From: Rodentolepis nana
Lineage: Eukaryota; Platyhelminthes; Cestoda; Cyclophyllidea; Hymenolepididae
DNA length: 16,069 nt
Direction: 5' to 3'
Assembly (NCBI GenBank): GCA_900617975.1
Contig: UZAE01000990.1
Coordinates: forward strand, 1-16,069
Positions within the stretch are counted from its first letter, which is position 1. Each line of letters opens with the position of its first letter. Below the pieces are notes generated by a model that saw nothing but the letters and a program-made list of their open reading frames with translations, had not been told where the DNA came from and ran no database searches. Made by a program: the position numbers and the translations under genes. Of the stretch, positions 10,601 through 16,069 are shown piece by piece.

Positions 10601-10619
10601 CATCTAGGAGTTGCTGCAT
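4298..10619 (-). CDS. GCC1: GCC1/GCC88-like golgin, 3' end missing (8 exons)
   Basis: This is a coiled-coil tether of the GCC1 (GCC88) family. In animals these proteins sit on trans-Golgi membranes through a C-terminal GRIP domain bound by Arl1-GTP and act in endosome-to-TGN traffic. Exons on the minus strand: 10619-10559, 10517-10441, 10383-10288, 10217-10047, 9980-9858, 9648-9322, 9241-9058, 4673-4298. All have GT donors, AG acceptors and matching phases. The sum is 1415 nt, 471 codons plus two bases. The start is supported by in-frame TAG and TAA just upstream. The match to vertebrate GCC1 is collinear: the N-terminal YETKLKDIIAAYK block, the ISDIVTTLQTY block, and the YREQTLNLLTEKEEEISELR block before the expected GRIP region. 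Predicted residues are mostly heptad-rich coiled coil. No GRIP exon was found, so the C-terminus is unresolved: either outside the window or lost. TMF- or other golgin-like proteins are less likely. Confidence 0.85.
5250..5450. other. GC-richer island ending in a perfect hairpin
   Basis: About 200 bases clearly richer in G and C than the AT-rich intron around them. The start has two diverged copies of a unit beginning CCACATTGGC (about 5265 and 5296). Further on are a small inverted repeat TTGCT-CGAT-AGCAA (5337-5350) and the hairpin at 5411-5439. Both strands stay open for 60-78 codons because stops are rare in GC-richer DNA; neither product is recognisable. A mobile-element remnant is the likeliest explanation, but unproven. 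Confidence 0.5.
5411..5439. repeat. Perfect 13-bp inverted repeat with 3-base loop
   Basis: TCGTTTATACTGC, then ACC, then GCAGTATAAACGA: the arms are exact reverse complements. It could form a 13-bp stem in RNA or a cruciform in DNA. It lies at the right edge of the GC-richer island and may mark an element end. Confidence 0.9.
7210..7290 (-). repeat. tRNA-like (Pol III box) SINE head or tRNA-pseudogene remnant
   Basis: On the minus strand TGGCGCAAT (7274-7266) resembles a tRNA A box, and GGTTCGATGCC (7242-7232) matches the B-box consensus GGTTCGANTCC at 10 of 11 positions. The two are about 32 bases apart start to start, some 12 shorter than in an intact tRNA, and no full cloverleaf with paired acceptor ends is visible. 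This suggests a tRNA-derived SINE head or a decayed tRNA pseudogene, not a working tRNA gene. A short A-run follows on the minus strand, but no target-site duplication was identified. Confidence 0.45.
8180..8203. repeat. (ATT)n microsatellite
   Basis: Seven uninterrupted ATT units followed by ATA. It explains the run of tyrosines in the spurious plus-strand open frame that crosses it. Confidence 0.9.
8965..8975 (-). other. Second B-box-like site
   Basis: GGCTTGATTCC on the minus strand matches the B-box consensus at 9 of 11 positions. Its flanks (GAGGTCATGGG before it) resemble those of the site at 7232-7242 (GAGTGCATGGG). No matching A box is clear. It may be a diverged copy of the same tRNA-derived repeat. 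Confidence 0.3.
9058..9241 (-). CDS. GCC1: GCC1-like exon 7 (phase 0 to phase 1)
   Basis: The exon follows an ATTCTTAG acceptor and encodes a short polar linker, then QELEIQLREAQDHVKLLRKQ coiled coil. The end is placed at CTTGCTG|GTAAAC, giving phase 1. That phase fits exon 8, which needs one leading base; the joined codon is GCG (Ala). An internal GTGAGG at about 9090 is also a possible donor, but its phase 0 does not fit exon 8 without another exon. With the chosen donor, the spacing from LLELES to LLTEKEEE (about 55 residues) is close to that in vertebrate GCC1, which supports direct joining across the 4.4 kb intron. Confidence 0.7.
9322..9648 (-). CDS. GCC1: GCC1-like exon 6 (109 residues)
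   Basis: The exon starts after TTCACATTTCAG and stops at a GTAAGC donor; both ends are phase 0. The open frame continues a few codons past the donor to a TAG, so the donor sets the end. The first ~40 residues are proline/serine-rich and less coil-like (PSPSDLILTVLQSRGNV), followed by a coiled coil ending in ERALLEHELEAAKVRIQSF. It corresponds to the less conserved middle of GCC1. The preceding intron (9649-9857, 209 nt) holds an 11-base C run at 9739-9749. A start at the ATG codons upstream of the acceptor is unlikely, because those codons lie in the intron. Confidence 0.8.
9858..10383 (-). CDS. GCC1: GCC1-like exons 3 to 5 (central coiled coil)
   Basis: Three phase-0 exons: 10383-10288 (32 residues), 10217-10047 (57) and 9980-9858 (41). 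Their introns are 57, 70 and 66 nt, with TTTGTAG, CATTATAG and TTTTGTAG acceptors. The encoded residues are charged and glutamine-rich with regular hydrophobic spacing, as in a long coiled coil. Exon 5 carries TRISDIVTTLQTYQEIHKND, which aligns with the block of vertebrate GCC1 that has ISEVSELLGTYEKAKQKD and then QKLKERI. This internal match, in the right order, is one of the best pieces of evidence for the family. Confidence 0.85.
10441..10619 (-). CDS. GCC1: GCC1-like exons 1 and 2 (N-terminal 46 residues)
   Basis: Exon 1 (10619-10559) begins MQQLLDERASKIERY and ends in phase 1. A 41-nt intron (10558-10518, GTAATT...TTTAG) follows, and exon 2 (10517-10441) completes the codon and ends in phase 0 at GTACTT. 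The joined stretch KLKDIIAAYKKLQSENESL aligns with the first coiled-coil block of vertebrate GCC1, which starts about ten residues earlier. The shorter N-terminus may be genuine, since TAG and TAA lie in frame within the 12 bases before the ATG. Alternatively an upstream 5' exon could join at an AG near the start. Confidence 0.8.
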
Positions 10620-11191
10620 TGAAAACTATTACAGCTGCTGGAAATCACATCATCGGAAAGAAATAACAATTAAAAAAATATAAATAGTATAAATTAAGAC
10701 ATTTTGCAAAAATTTAAAAAAAAATCAGATAAATTATATCTGAAGAAAATATATATTTTGAAAAATGTTCATACAAAATAATATAACATAAAAATTTGGG
10801 AAACATCACAACCACCAAAGAGACAAGGTGTAAACAACCCCCTGAATTCACTTCATCAACATATCCATCAATCCATTCAAATAATTGAGGTATGATAGTT
10901 GTAAAGTAAAAAATGTTAACTTTTAAATTAAATTCAAGTTATTTTAGACTCCGTGTTTGTACATATAGTTGAGCCCTCAAAATCGTTTTTGAGATCATTT
11001 TGGCATTGTGTCTTAATCAACTGTGGTTACTATTACCTGTTAAAAAATGCATTAAAAAAGTATGAAATTAATTCGTTTAAGTGCGTGTGTTAACTTTGTT
11101 TATAAATAAATATTGTTGAACACCTGATGTGTTTTACCTTATCGGTATAGGTTCAAATGGTCTGTGCGCGTTTTTTTTAGGCCAAGAGGTT
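10620..11191. promoter_or_regulatory. Divergent promoter region between the GCC1-like and CDCA3-like genes
   Basis: The two start codons are head to head about 570 bases apart, so this interval must hold both 5' ends unless upstream exons exist. It is strongly AT-rich, especially 10660-10800. TATAAATAAATA at about 11101-11112 is a TATA-like sequence about 80 bases before the CDCA3-like ATG. TTCAAA at 11152-11157 is the reverse complement of TTTGAA, the CHR core of vertebrate cell-cycle promoters, but such a hexamer is expected by chance in AT-rich DNA. No other site can be called with confidence. Confidence 0.5.
11171..11180 (+). promoter_or_regulatory. 3' splice acceptor just upstream of the CDCA3-like start (cis or spliced-leader)
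   Basis: TTTTTTTTAG, eight T then AG, lies 11 bases before the ATG at 11192. It has the form of a splice acceptor. It could end a 5' UTR intron or be a trans-splicing acceptor, as used in flatworms and some other invertebrates. No clear partner donor upstream was picked out. Confidence 0.5.
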
Positions 11192-11803
11192 ATGGGTAAT
11201 ACTCCTGTTTCGAAGTCAAGAGAAAATGAGAATGAAAATGTTGACCAGCCAAGAACTCCCAAAGTGAAGAAACTCAAATTAGATGATATTGACCCACGTT
11301 CACCCACTGAGGGTATAACCAGGACTCCTATTGTCTTGGGTAAATCTACCAAGGATGAGAACTTCAGTCGTAAGTATTTTAAATAAACTTTAGCTGCTCC
11401 AGCTCTCGATGTTAGGCTTCCATTTGATACCTCGACATTTGAGTCAATTGACGGTTGCTTGACAGAAGACGAATCAATTCATCAACCGGATGTGTCAACA
11501 ACTGCTGCTGGTGATAAAGGTAATTTCAATTTGTTTAATTCGTTTGACCTCTCACCCATAACTCTCCATTTTAATATTTGTGTAGCACCTAAAAAGGGAG
11601 ATCTATTGGGTCGAATGCGAAAATCGCTCAGGATCCATCCTGGATTACTCATTCAGATGCGAAGAATGCAAAAGGCTCATCACGATAAACAACAAAAGGG
11701 GCATGAAGGCAACGCACCTGGTAACATAGTGAATAATGAAAGTTCTGGTAATCATCCCCATTCCACAGCTGATTCAGAATCCGCAGGTTTTCTTGAGAAG
11801 TAG
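11192..11803 (+). CDS. CDCA3: CDCA3/Tome-1-like protein, three exons
   Basis: Exons 11192-11369, 11394-11519 (or 11403-11519) and 11586-11803 join in frame to a 173-residue (or 170-residue) protein ending in TAG. Residues 34-47 are DPRSPTEGITRTPI, which matches the duplicated signature of vertebrate CDCA3 (DPRSPT-x-GI-x-RTP). In vertebrates CDCA3/Tome-1 promotes mitotic entry, is linked to SCF-mediated Wee1 turnover and is itself degraded through APC/C. The N-terminus MGNTPVSK resembles the vertebrate MGS start and may be N-myristoylated. SP and TP pairs at residues 37, 45, 4 and 22 are candidate CDK sites. Exon 3 encodes a basic stretch (RMRKSLRIHPGLLIQMRRMQ) with an RxxL D-box-like RKSL; no canonical KEN box was seen, only KDEN. 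The protein is shorter than the vertebrate one and has a single motif copy. Identity rests mainly on this motif, so it is CDCA3-like, probable not certain. Confidence 0.75.
11370..11402 (+). other. Ultra-short intron 1 of the CDCA3-like gene (24 or 33 nt)
   Basis: GTAAGT donor at 11370. The first possible acceptor, TTTAG, ends at 11393 (24 nt); the next, CTCCAG, ends at 11402 (33 nt). The two differ by nine bases, so both keep the frame and differ by three residues (Ala-Pro-Ala). Without removal the frame stops at TAA in the intron (11384-11386). The intron is therefore required, but its acceptor is undecided. Confidence 0.7.
11520..11585 (+). other. Intron 2 of the CDCA3-like gene (66 nt, in-frame and stop-free)
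   Basis: GTAATT donor and TTTGTGTAG acceptor. The length is a multiple of three and the frame has no stop, so retention would insert 22 residues (starting near NFNLFNSFDLSP) without breaking the protein. The T-rich composition and good splice sites favour removal. Confidence 0.7.
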
Positions 11804-13544
11804 TCATTAACTCAGCATTTCCTTACTCATGTTTGATTTATTTACATGTGTACAGTCAATAATATTTTGCCACCTTGTCTACTAATTAGTGCTTTTTGTA
11901 TACATGACATGTATTCATGGTATTACCTTATTATTCCCGCTTTTTGCCTCTTGGTTGTGGGGACGTATTTTATTAGCAACACTAGGCAAATTCAGTTTGT
12001 TTTCAGTAGTGATTGCTAATGACTAACCAGTATTTAATCTTTATTTTCAGTTTGACTTTCCAAGTTCTTGCTTCATGGAATTGATTGTTAGAGTCCTTTT
12101 TCGGCATTCACGTTTCTTCCGTTTGTTGATTTGTTTCTACTATTGCAACTCACAGTATTCGACTGGTAGGTTAATGTGAAAATCTTTTTCTTCCCAGAGT
12201 GTCTCCTGAGAATCTAATTTATTGCCTAATCTCCCTACCTCAATTTTCCTAAAACGGCATATTTTAAAAGTTTCATCTATGTATACTTTTAAGCACTGGT
12301 CAATGCACGTATTAAATGTGCCCAAAACCCGTTCTTTTATGAAGCTATTTTTAGAAAATCTATTACCTCAATAGGGTATTGAGAATTTACATAATTGGGT
12401 AAGTTCACTTTACTGCTTCTCAATTAGGGCAACTGGTTTCCTACGTGTAAAACATGTTGATCGTAGCTCGAATGAGGTGGAGCGTATTTACGTTAACAGA
12501 CTGATTCATTTGCCAGAAATCTCTATTCGGTCGAGCAGCAAATCGAACGTCTTTGCACGAGTTCAAATTAATTTTCTCTGCTATTTTTCTTTAGTTTTGC
12601 AAATCCTGATCCAGTTCGATAGTCCATTTTGTGTTATTATTCGAATTTCTAGTTAAATTTGCGCTATCGACCACATGAATGGCCCCGTTTGTGTGAGTGC
12701 GCTTAAATGTACTTCAGCACTTTAGACATCCGGCGGGAAAAGTATCTTGGTGAATTGTATCCTCTGTGCCTAATAAGAAGTTGTATATATTTTGCGATTA
12801 TTGGTTTTGGGTGAAGATTAGGACTTGGAACTTGTGGTCTGCTCTTCACCAATTCAGTCAATGTATTTAGTAATACCGATGAAATGAGCACATGTGATAT
12901 GTCGTTTCTCCGCTAATCAGAGGGTATATAAGTGCGTTAAGTGACAGATAGGCTTGAGTTTTCCTCCACGGTGACTTGTTTTTTTCTCCAACCTTGTTTC
13001 CGGACAGTACACAATTAGGCAGAACTTACCACTGGGGAAAATACCGAAAAGTGTACAAACTATCAGCTAGTGCATTTAGTGACCCCTTGATATCAGTCTA
13101 ATTTGATCAGTATCAGTTGTTATGTCTGTCACGGTTTGTGTGGCAACGAATATCAAATTTCTGGTCTCGAGTATAATTAGAATATCCAATTGGAATATAT
13201 CCTAAAGCCAAATATTGATCTCATGGACGCGACCCTTCTTTTCAGTTTAAAGGAGTCTTCTGCTGGTTTCTAACAATCACGCATATCTATGAAAATTCCT
13301 CATTTCCGTTGTGTCCCACATTGAGGAATTGGTAGCGAATTTCGTTACCTTTAATTAGCCGTTATCAAAGATTTCAATGTAAATTTTATTGATGGAAATT
13401 CGTTTTAAACAGAAATAATTGTATTAACTGATTTTGGGTATTTTCATAGGTTAAAGGGAGGTTGGAGGGTAACTTCGTGTAGAAGTAGTCAGATGTTTGA
13501 CTCCAAGAATGTGCCTACTTATGCACTCATTCTAATATTTATAA
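11804..13544. other. 3' UTR and gene-free stretch after the CDCA3-like gene
   Basis: AATAAT at 11858-11863 is the nearest, non-canonical, polyadenylation-type hexamer to the stop codon. The T-rich stretch up to about 12130 is consistent with a 3' UTR or flank. TATATAAG at 12925-12932 is a TATA-box-like sequence on the plus strand, with no gene clearly attached. Open frames at 12140-12325 and 12703-12891 (minus) are short and unrecognised. I see no other supportable feature. Confidence 0.4.
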
Positions 13545-14615
13545 ATTATTATTTTTACACTGAAAATAGAGTGGAGGATAGTTGCAGACGTTCTTAATCC
13601 GGTTGAGGCAAACACCGTTGAGAATTCGCAAGGAAATAAGAGGTTAGAATTTAGCCAATTTAGTCCAGAATGTATTAATAAACTTCAAACGTATCTTTGT
13701 GTACAATTAAATTATCAAATAAGAAGTCTCATATTAATTGCTCAGATTCAGAAAGTGTGAGAAAACGTATCGTCAAGGGCAATGTTAGTCAAGTGAAAAC
13801 TCAGGACATTTAAAAGATTCCCTAAATTCCATTCCAGTATTTTTAGGAGTTGTTAAAAAATGAGAAAAATAAATTGTTGAAATTCCTACCGTTGCCATTT
13901 TGTATTTAACAGGGTAAGCTCATCGAATGACAGAATTTTTTTTGATTACCTCGAGCTCAATTATAATCAGAAACATGGTCTGAAAATGCCAGTGTCGGAG
14001 CAATGCAACGTAGAAGTCATGACTGCTTCAGGTTGATCTCTCTGTTCACTCAAGAAAAAAATGAGTATTTGAATAGGGCATGATATCTCCATCTATTTAC
14101 CCGATTTTATTTCCATTGGAATATCTATGGAGTTCGTGTTAGTACTTAACAAAAAGCAACATCTGCTACGAATAAAAGACGCTTAAAAACTTACCTCCCA
14201 CTTATAACTTCCGTTCGTGAAGACGATGGGATAAACATCACATAAATTTCGCTATGTATATTTTCTTGAGCGCGAAATAATTGCCAATAGCAACTAAAGC
14301 ACACTAAGGAAAGAATGGTCGAAAACATCTCGCTTGGAGTTCTGCTCAAGTTTCAGCTCGAACTCAAATTAAGTACAAAATAAAACTTACTCCGATTACC
14401 TACATGGTTAAGACCTTTGCAAACCCATTTGGAATGCGATTGTATATGCAGGATCTAATAGTACTAAGAACTCTAGTTCTACCACCTCTGCTATTGGCCC
14501 AGAAATGACCAAGGCTGTGGTAACTCACACCCTTGGATGTATAGTGAGGGATATCAATCTCGTGACATCTGCCTTTGCAGACTTACACTTTGACCAACTC
14601 TCAGTGTATTGCTAG
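13545..14615 (+). other. Three unrecognised plus-strand open stretches
   Basis: Stop-free segments lie at 13545-13757, 13881-14033 and 14412-14612, each in the same reading phase relative to position. The second follows a TATTTAACAG acceptor-like sequence and ends near a GTTGAT donor-like site, reading FFDYLELNYNQKHGLKM. The third reads SAIGPEMTKAVVTHTLGC and includes a CTTTGCAG acceptor-like site. Two start without ATG and none matches a family I know. Part of the third is also open on the minus strand. They may be exons of an unknown gene, mobile-element relics or chance; in DNA this AT-rich, open runs of 50-70 codons do occur by chance. Confidence 0.25.
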
Positions 14616-14621
14616 CATAGA

Positions 14622-14841
14622 TGCAGAGGGGGGGAACATCAAAGGGAGATGTAAAAGAGATAGACAGACACAAAGGCAGAGAAAAGGTGAGGTGAGTACT
14701 GTGAAAGTAGTCGAATATGGCATACAGTGGGGTGATGGTAGTTTGAAGTCAGAAGTCAACTGCCAGTTAATAGAATTTTTTACCGTACGAGTATAGGTTT
14801 CCCAGGGAGCACCACGTGGAGGTAAGTCTATCGCACTCCCC
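14622..14841 (-). repeat. Dispersed retroposon-like repeat, 3'-truncated (copy D)
   Basis: Read on the minus strand it begins GGGGAGTGCGATAG with the CCTCCACGTGGTGC block and follows copies B and C as far as GATGTTCC and a CCCTCTG stretch. Similarity then ends about 14622, so the last ~60-100 bases and the TAAA tail are missing. No target-site duplication was found. The open frame across it (14575-14796) is a by-product. Confidence 0.85.
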
Positions 14842-15296
14842 TAAGATTAGATATTTGATCTGATTCTGCCGAAATCACGTTATCAAGAGCGGTTGTTATT
14901 TTAGATGTTCCATGCACTATTTTCTATAGTACATTTTGGACGAAATTCAGCTATGCTTTAATTAAGAAAAATTAATGAATTACGAGTGAAGAGCAAAAAT
15001 AGATTTTCGTTTTTACTTACTTCGCAACACTAAGCTTGAAGATGTCCAATCACTCGGACATGTTCACGTATTCTTAAAAATCTAATATTTCTTTTGCTTC
15101 GTCAGGACAAGGATGGTGTGCAAACCAGGATTCCCGATTGAATTTTTAAAATTAGTAAAAGTCAAACATTACTCTAATTTTTATTATTACTAAAGAATAG
15201 CCACTCAGAAGATGAGTTATGCGTAATTTCGAGGTAGCCAATGGCACACGTTCTTCCATATTTTTCTTTCACCTTTTGCCCGTATTTTCAAAATGT
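14842..15296. other. AT-rich spacer between two repeat copies
   Basis: About 455 bases between copies D and C. It is AT-rich, with no open frame, repeat or RNA-like structure that I can support. Confidence 0.5.
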
Positions 15297-15311
15297 TTGA
15301 TTTCCAATATT
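15297..15311 (+). repeat. Left 15-bp target-site duplication of copy C
   Basis: TTGATTTCCAATATT, identical to 15631-15645 on the other side of the repeat. The lengths and positions fit duplication by target-primed insertion. Confidence 0.9.
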
Positions 15312-15630
15312 TATTTATATCAAATGGCAGACGTTTTGATAGTTACCATTAGGCTTTTAGTTGACTTCAGGCTCCACAGAGGGGAAGGAACATCAGAATG
15401 AAAAAGTCGAGAGGAGGGGATGGAATAGAAGTGTTTCAAAGATTTACAAGAGACAGACACAAAGGTAGAAAAAAGGTGAAGCGTGTAATGTGGAAGTAGT
15501 CAAATATGACATGCAGTGGGGGCATGGTAGTTTGAAGTCAAAAGTCAACTGCCGGTTAGTAGACTTTTTTGCCGTGTGAGCATACTTTGCCCAGGGCGCA
15601 CCACGTGGAGGTAAATCTATCGCACACCCC
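15312..15630 (-). repeat. Dispersed retroposon-like repeat, full length with target-site duplication (copy C)
   Basis: It is 319 bases between two perfect 15-bp direct repeats. On the minus strand it starts GGGGTGTGCGATAG and ends GCCATTTGATATAAATA, so the 3' end is TAAA-rich. There are no terminal inverted repeats, no TG...CA LTR ends and no open frame of note. A long flanking duplication, a short length and an A-rich tail are typical of SINEs or other short non-LTR retroposons. No clear A and B boxes were found, so it could instead be an internally deleted LINE-type element. Compared with copy B it has extra segments near GGCAAAAAAGTCTACTA and TGTCTGTCTCTTG. Confidence 0.9.
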
Positions 15631-15645
15631 TTGATTTCCAATATT
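15631..15645 (+). repeat. Right 15-bp target-site duplication of copy C
   Basis: Second exact copy of TTGATTTCCAATATT, directly abutting the 5' end (minus orientation) of the repeat. Confidence 0.9.
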
Positions 15646-15780
15646 AAGAGTAATTTAATCTACTTAATATGTTCCTTCGTCCCATAGGCTGATATTATAT
15701 TTTATCCTTGCAAACAACAATTTGAGAGTTTTTACAAACCATATAATTCCATCCAAATACATTTTGTAGCGGATTGCTAC

Positions 15781-15949
15781 CTTAGTAAAGCCTGACTGAC
15801 TCACCCTAAGTAAAGCCTGACTGACTTAGAAATCTCTATGGCAGATTCTCCTGACTCAGAAATCTCTTTGGCAGATTCTCCTACATCTCCTAGACTCCCA
15901 GAACCAGCGGAGATTCTCCTACATCTACCTAGACTCCCAGAACCAGCTA
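15781..15949 (+). repeat. Three overlapping tandem duplications with different unit lengths
   Basis: Unit 1, period 25: AGTAAAGCCTGACTGACT occurs from 15781 and again from 15806. Unit 2, period 30: a GACT-x-AGAAATCTCT block ending GGCAGATTCTCCT starts at 15823 and 15853. Unit 3, period 38: AGATTCTCCTACATCT, then AGACTCCCAGAACCAGC, starts at 15873 and 15911, with one inserted base. Each pair is nearly identical, and neighbouring pairs share their junction sequence. No coding frame is implied. Confidence 0.9.
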
Positions 15950-16069
15950 ATCTATACCCCAGCTACGAAAGGAAACAGACGTGTACCACGGAGTACGTTT
16001 ATTCAGTACGAGTATTGCGGATAATGCGTACACGCAGGGTGCTTAATCATGATCAGGATGGCGGATTAG
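15950..16069. other. Right-edge sequence, GC-richer, unrecognised
   Basis: It differs in composition from the AT-rich flank. CGTGTAC near 15980 is the reverse complement of GTACACG near 16028, and GTAC recurs four times. It may be the start of a repeat or mobile element continuing beyond the window, but no family can be named. Confidence 0.3.

Noticed and set aside
11134..11352. 72-codon minus-strand open frame
   Set aside because: Antisense shadow of the CDCA3-like first exon, which has the family motif in the plus strand.
14575..14796. 73-codon plus-strand open frame
   Set aside because: Lies across repeat copy D and its flank; the frame is not preserved in copies B and C.
15444..15641. 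65-codon minus-strand open frame
   Set aside because: Falls within repeat copy C; disrupted in the other copies by indels, so not a conserved protein.
15800..16069. Hammerhead ribozyme or CRISPR-like array near the right edge
   Set aside because: The CTGATGA core needed for a hammerhead is absent, and the repeats are adjacent duplications of unequal length without spacers.

Overview
This window is eukaryotic and most likely from a metazoan. It is AT-rich, its genes are split by GT-AG introns (several very short), and it carries microsatellites and retroposon-like repeats. Two protein-coding genes are convincing, and both resemble animal families. The mix of tiny introns (24-80 nt) and very long ones, plus a possible trans-splice-type acceptor just before one start codon, would suit a flatworm such as a cestode. 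That taxonomic guess is inference only.

Layout. Positions 1-4297 lie downstream of, or inside a long intron of, the leftward gene. They hold one cut and one near-complete copy of a ~300 bp retroposon-like repeat, homopolymer and CA tracts, and no gene I can support. Positions 4298-10619 (minus strand) hold eight exons of a GCC1/GCC88-like golgin: the N-terminal coiled coil through the last coiled coil before the GRIP domain. A 4.4 kb intron separates exons 7 and 8, and the GRIP exon was not found in the window. Positions 10620-11191 are a short divergent promoter region. Positions 11192-11803 (plus strand) encode a small three-exon protein with the DPRSPT-x-GI-x-RTP motif of CDCA3/Tome-1. From 11804 to the end no recognisable gene was found. 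That part holds three unrecognised open stretches (13545-14615), two more copies of the retroposon-like repeat in opposite orientation, one with a perfect 15-bp target-site duplication, and a cluster of overlapping tandem duplications near the right edge.

The two genes are head to head with about 570 bp between start codons. One product would act at the trans-Golgi and the other in mitotic entry, so there is no obvious shared pathway; co-expression in dividing cells is only a possibility. The most notable points beyond the genes are the retroposon family (four copies in 16 kb, inverted around the gene pair), a 24- or 33-nt intron, a stop-free 66-nt intron, and the missing GRIP end of the golgin.
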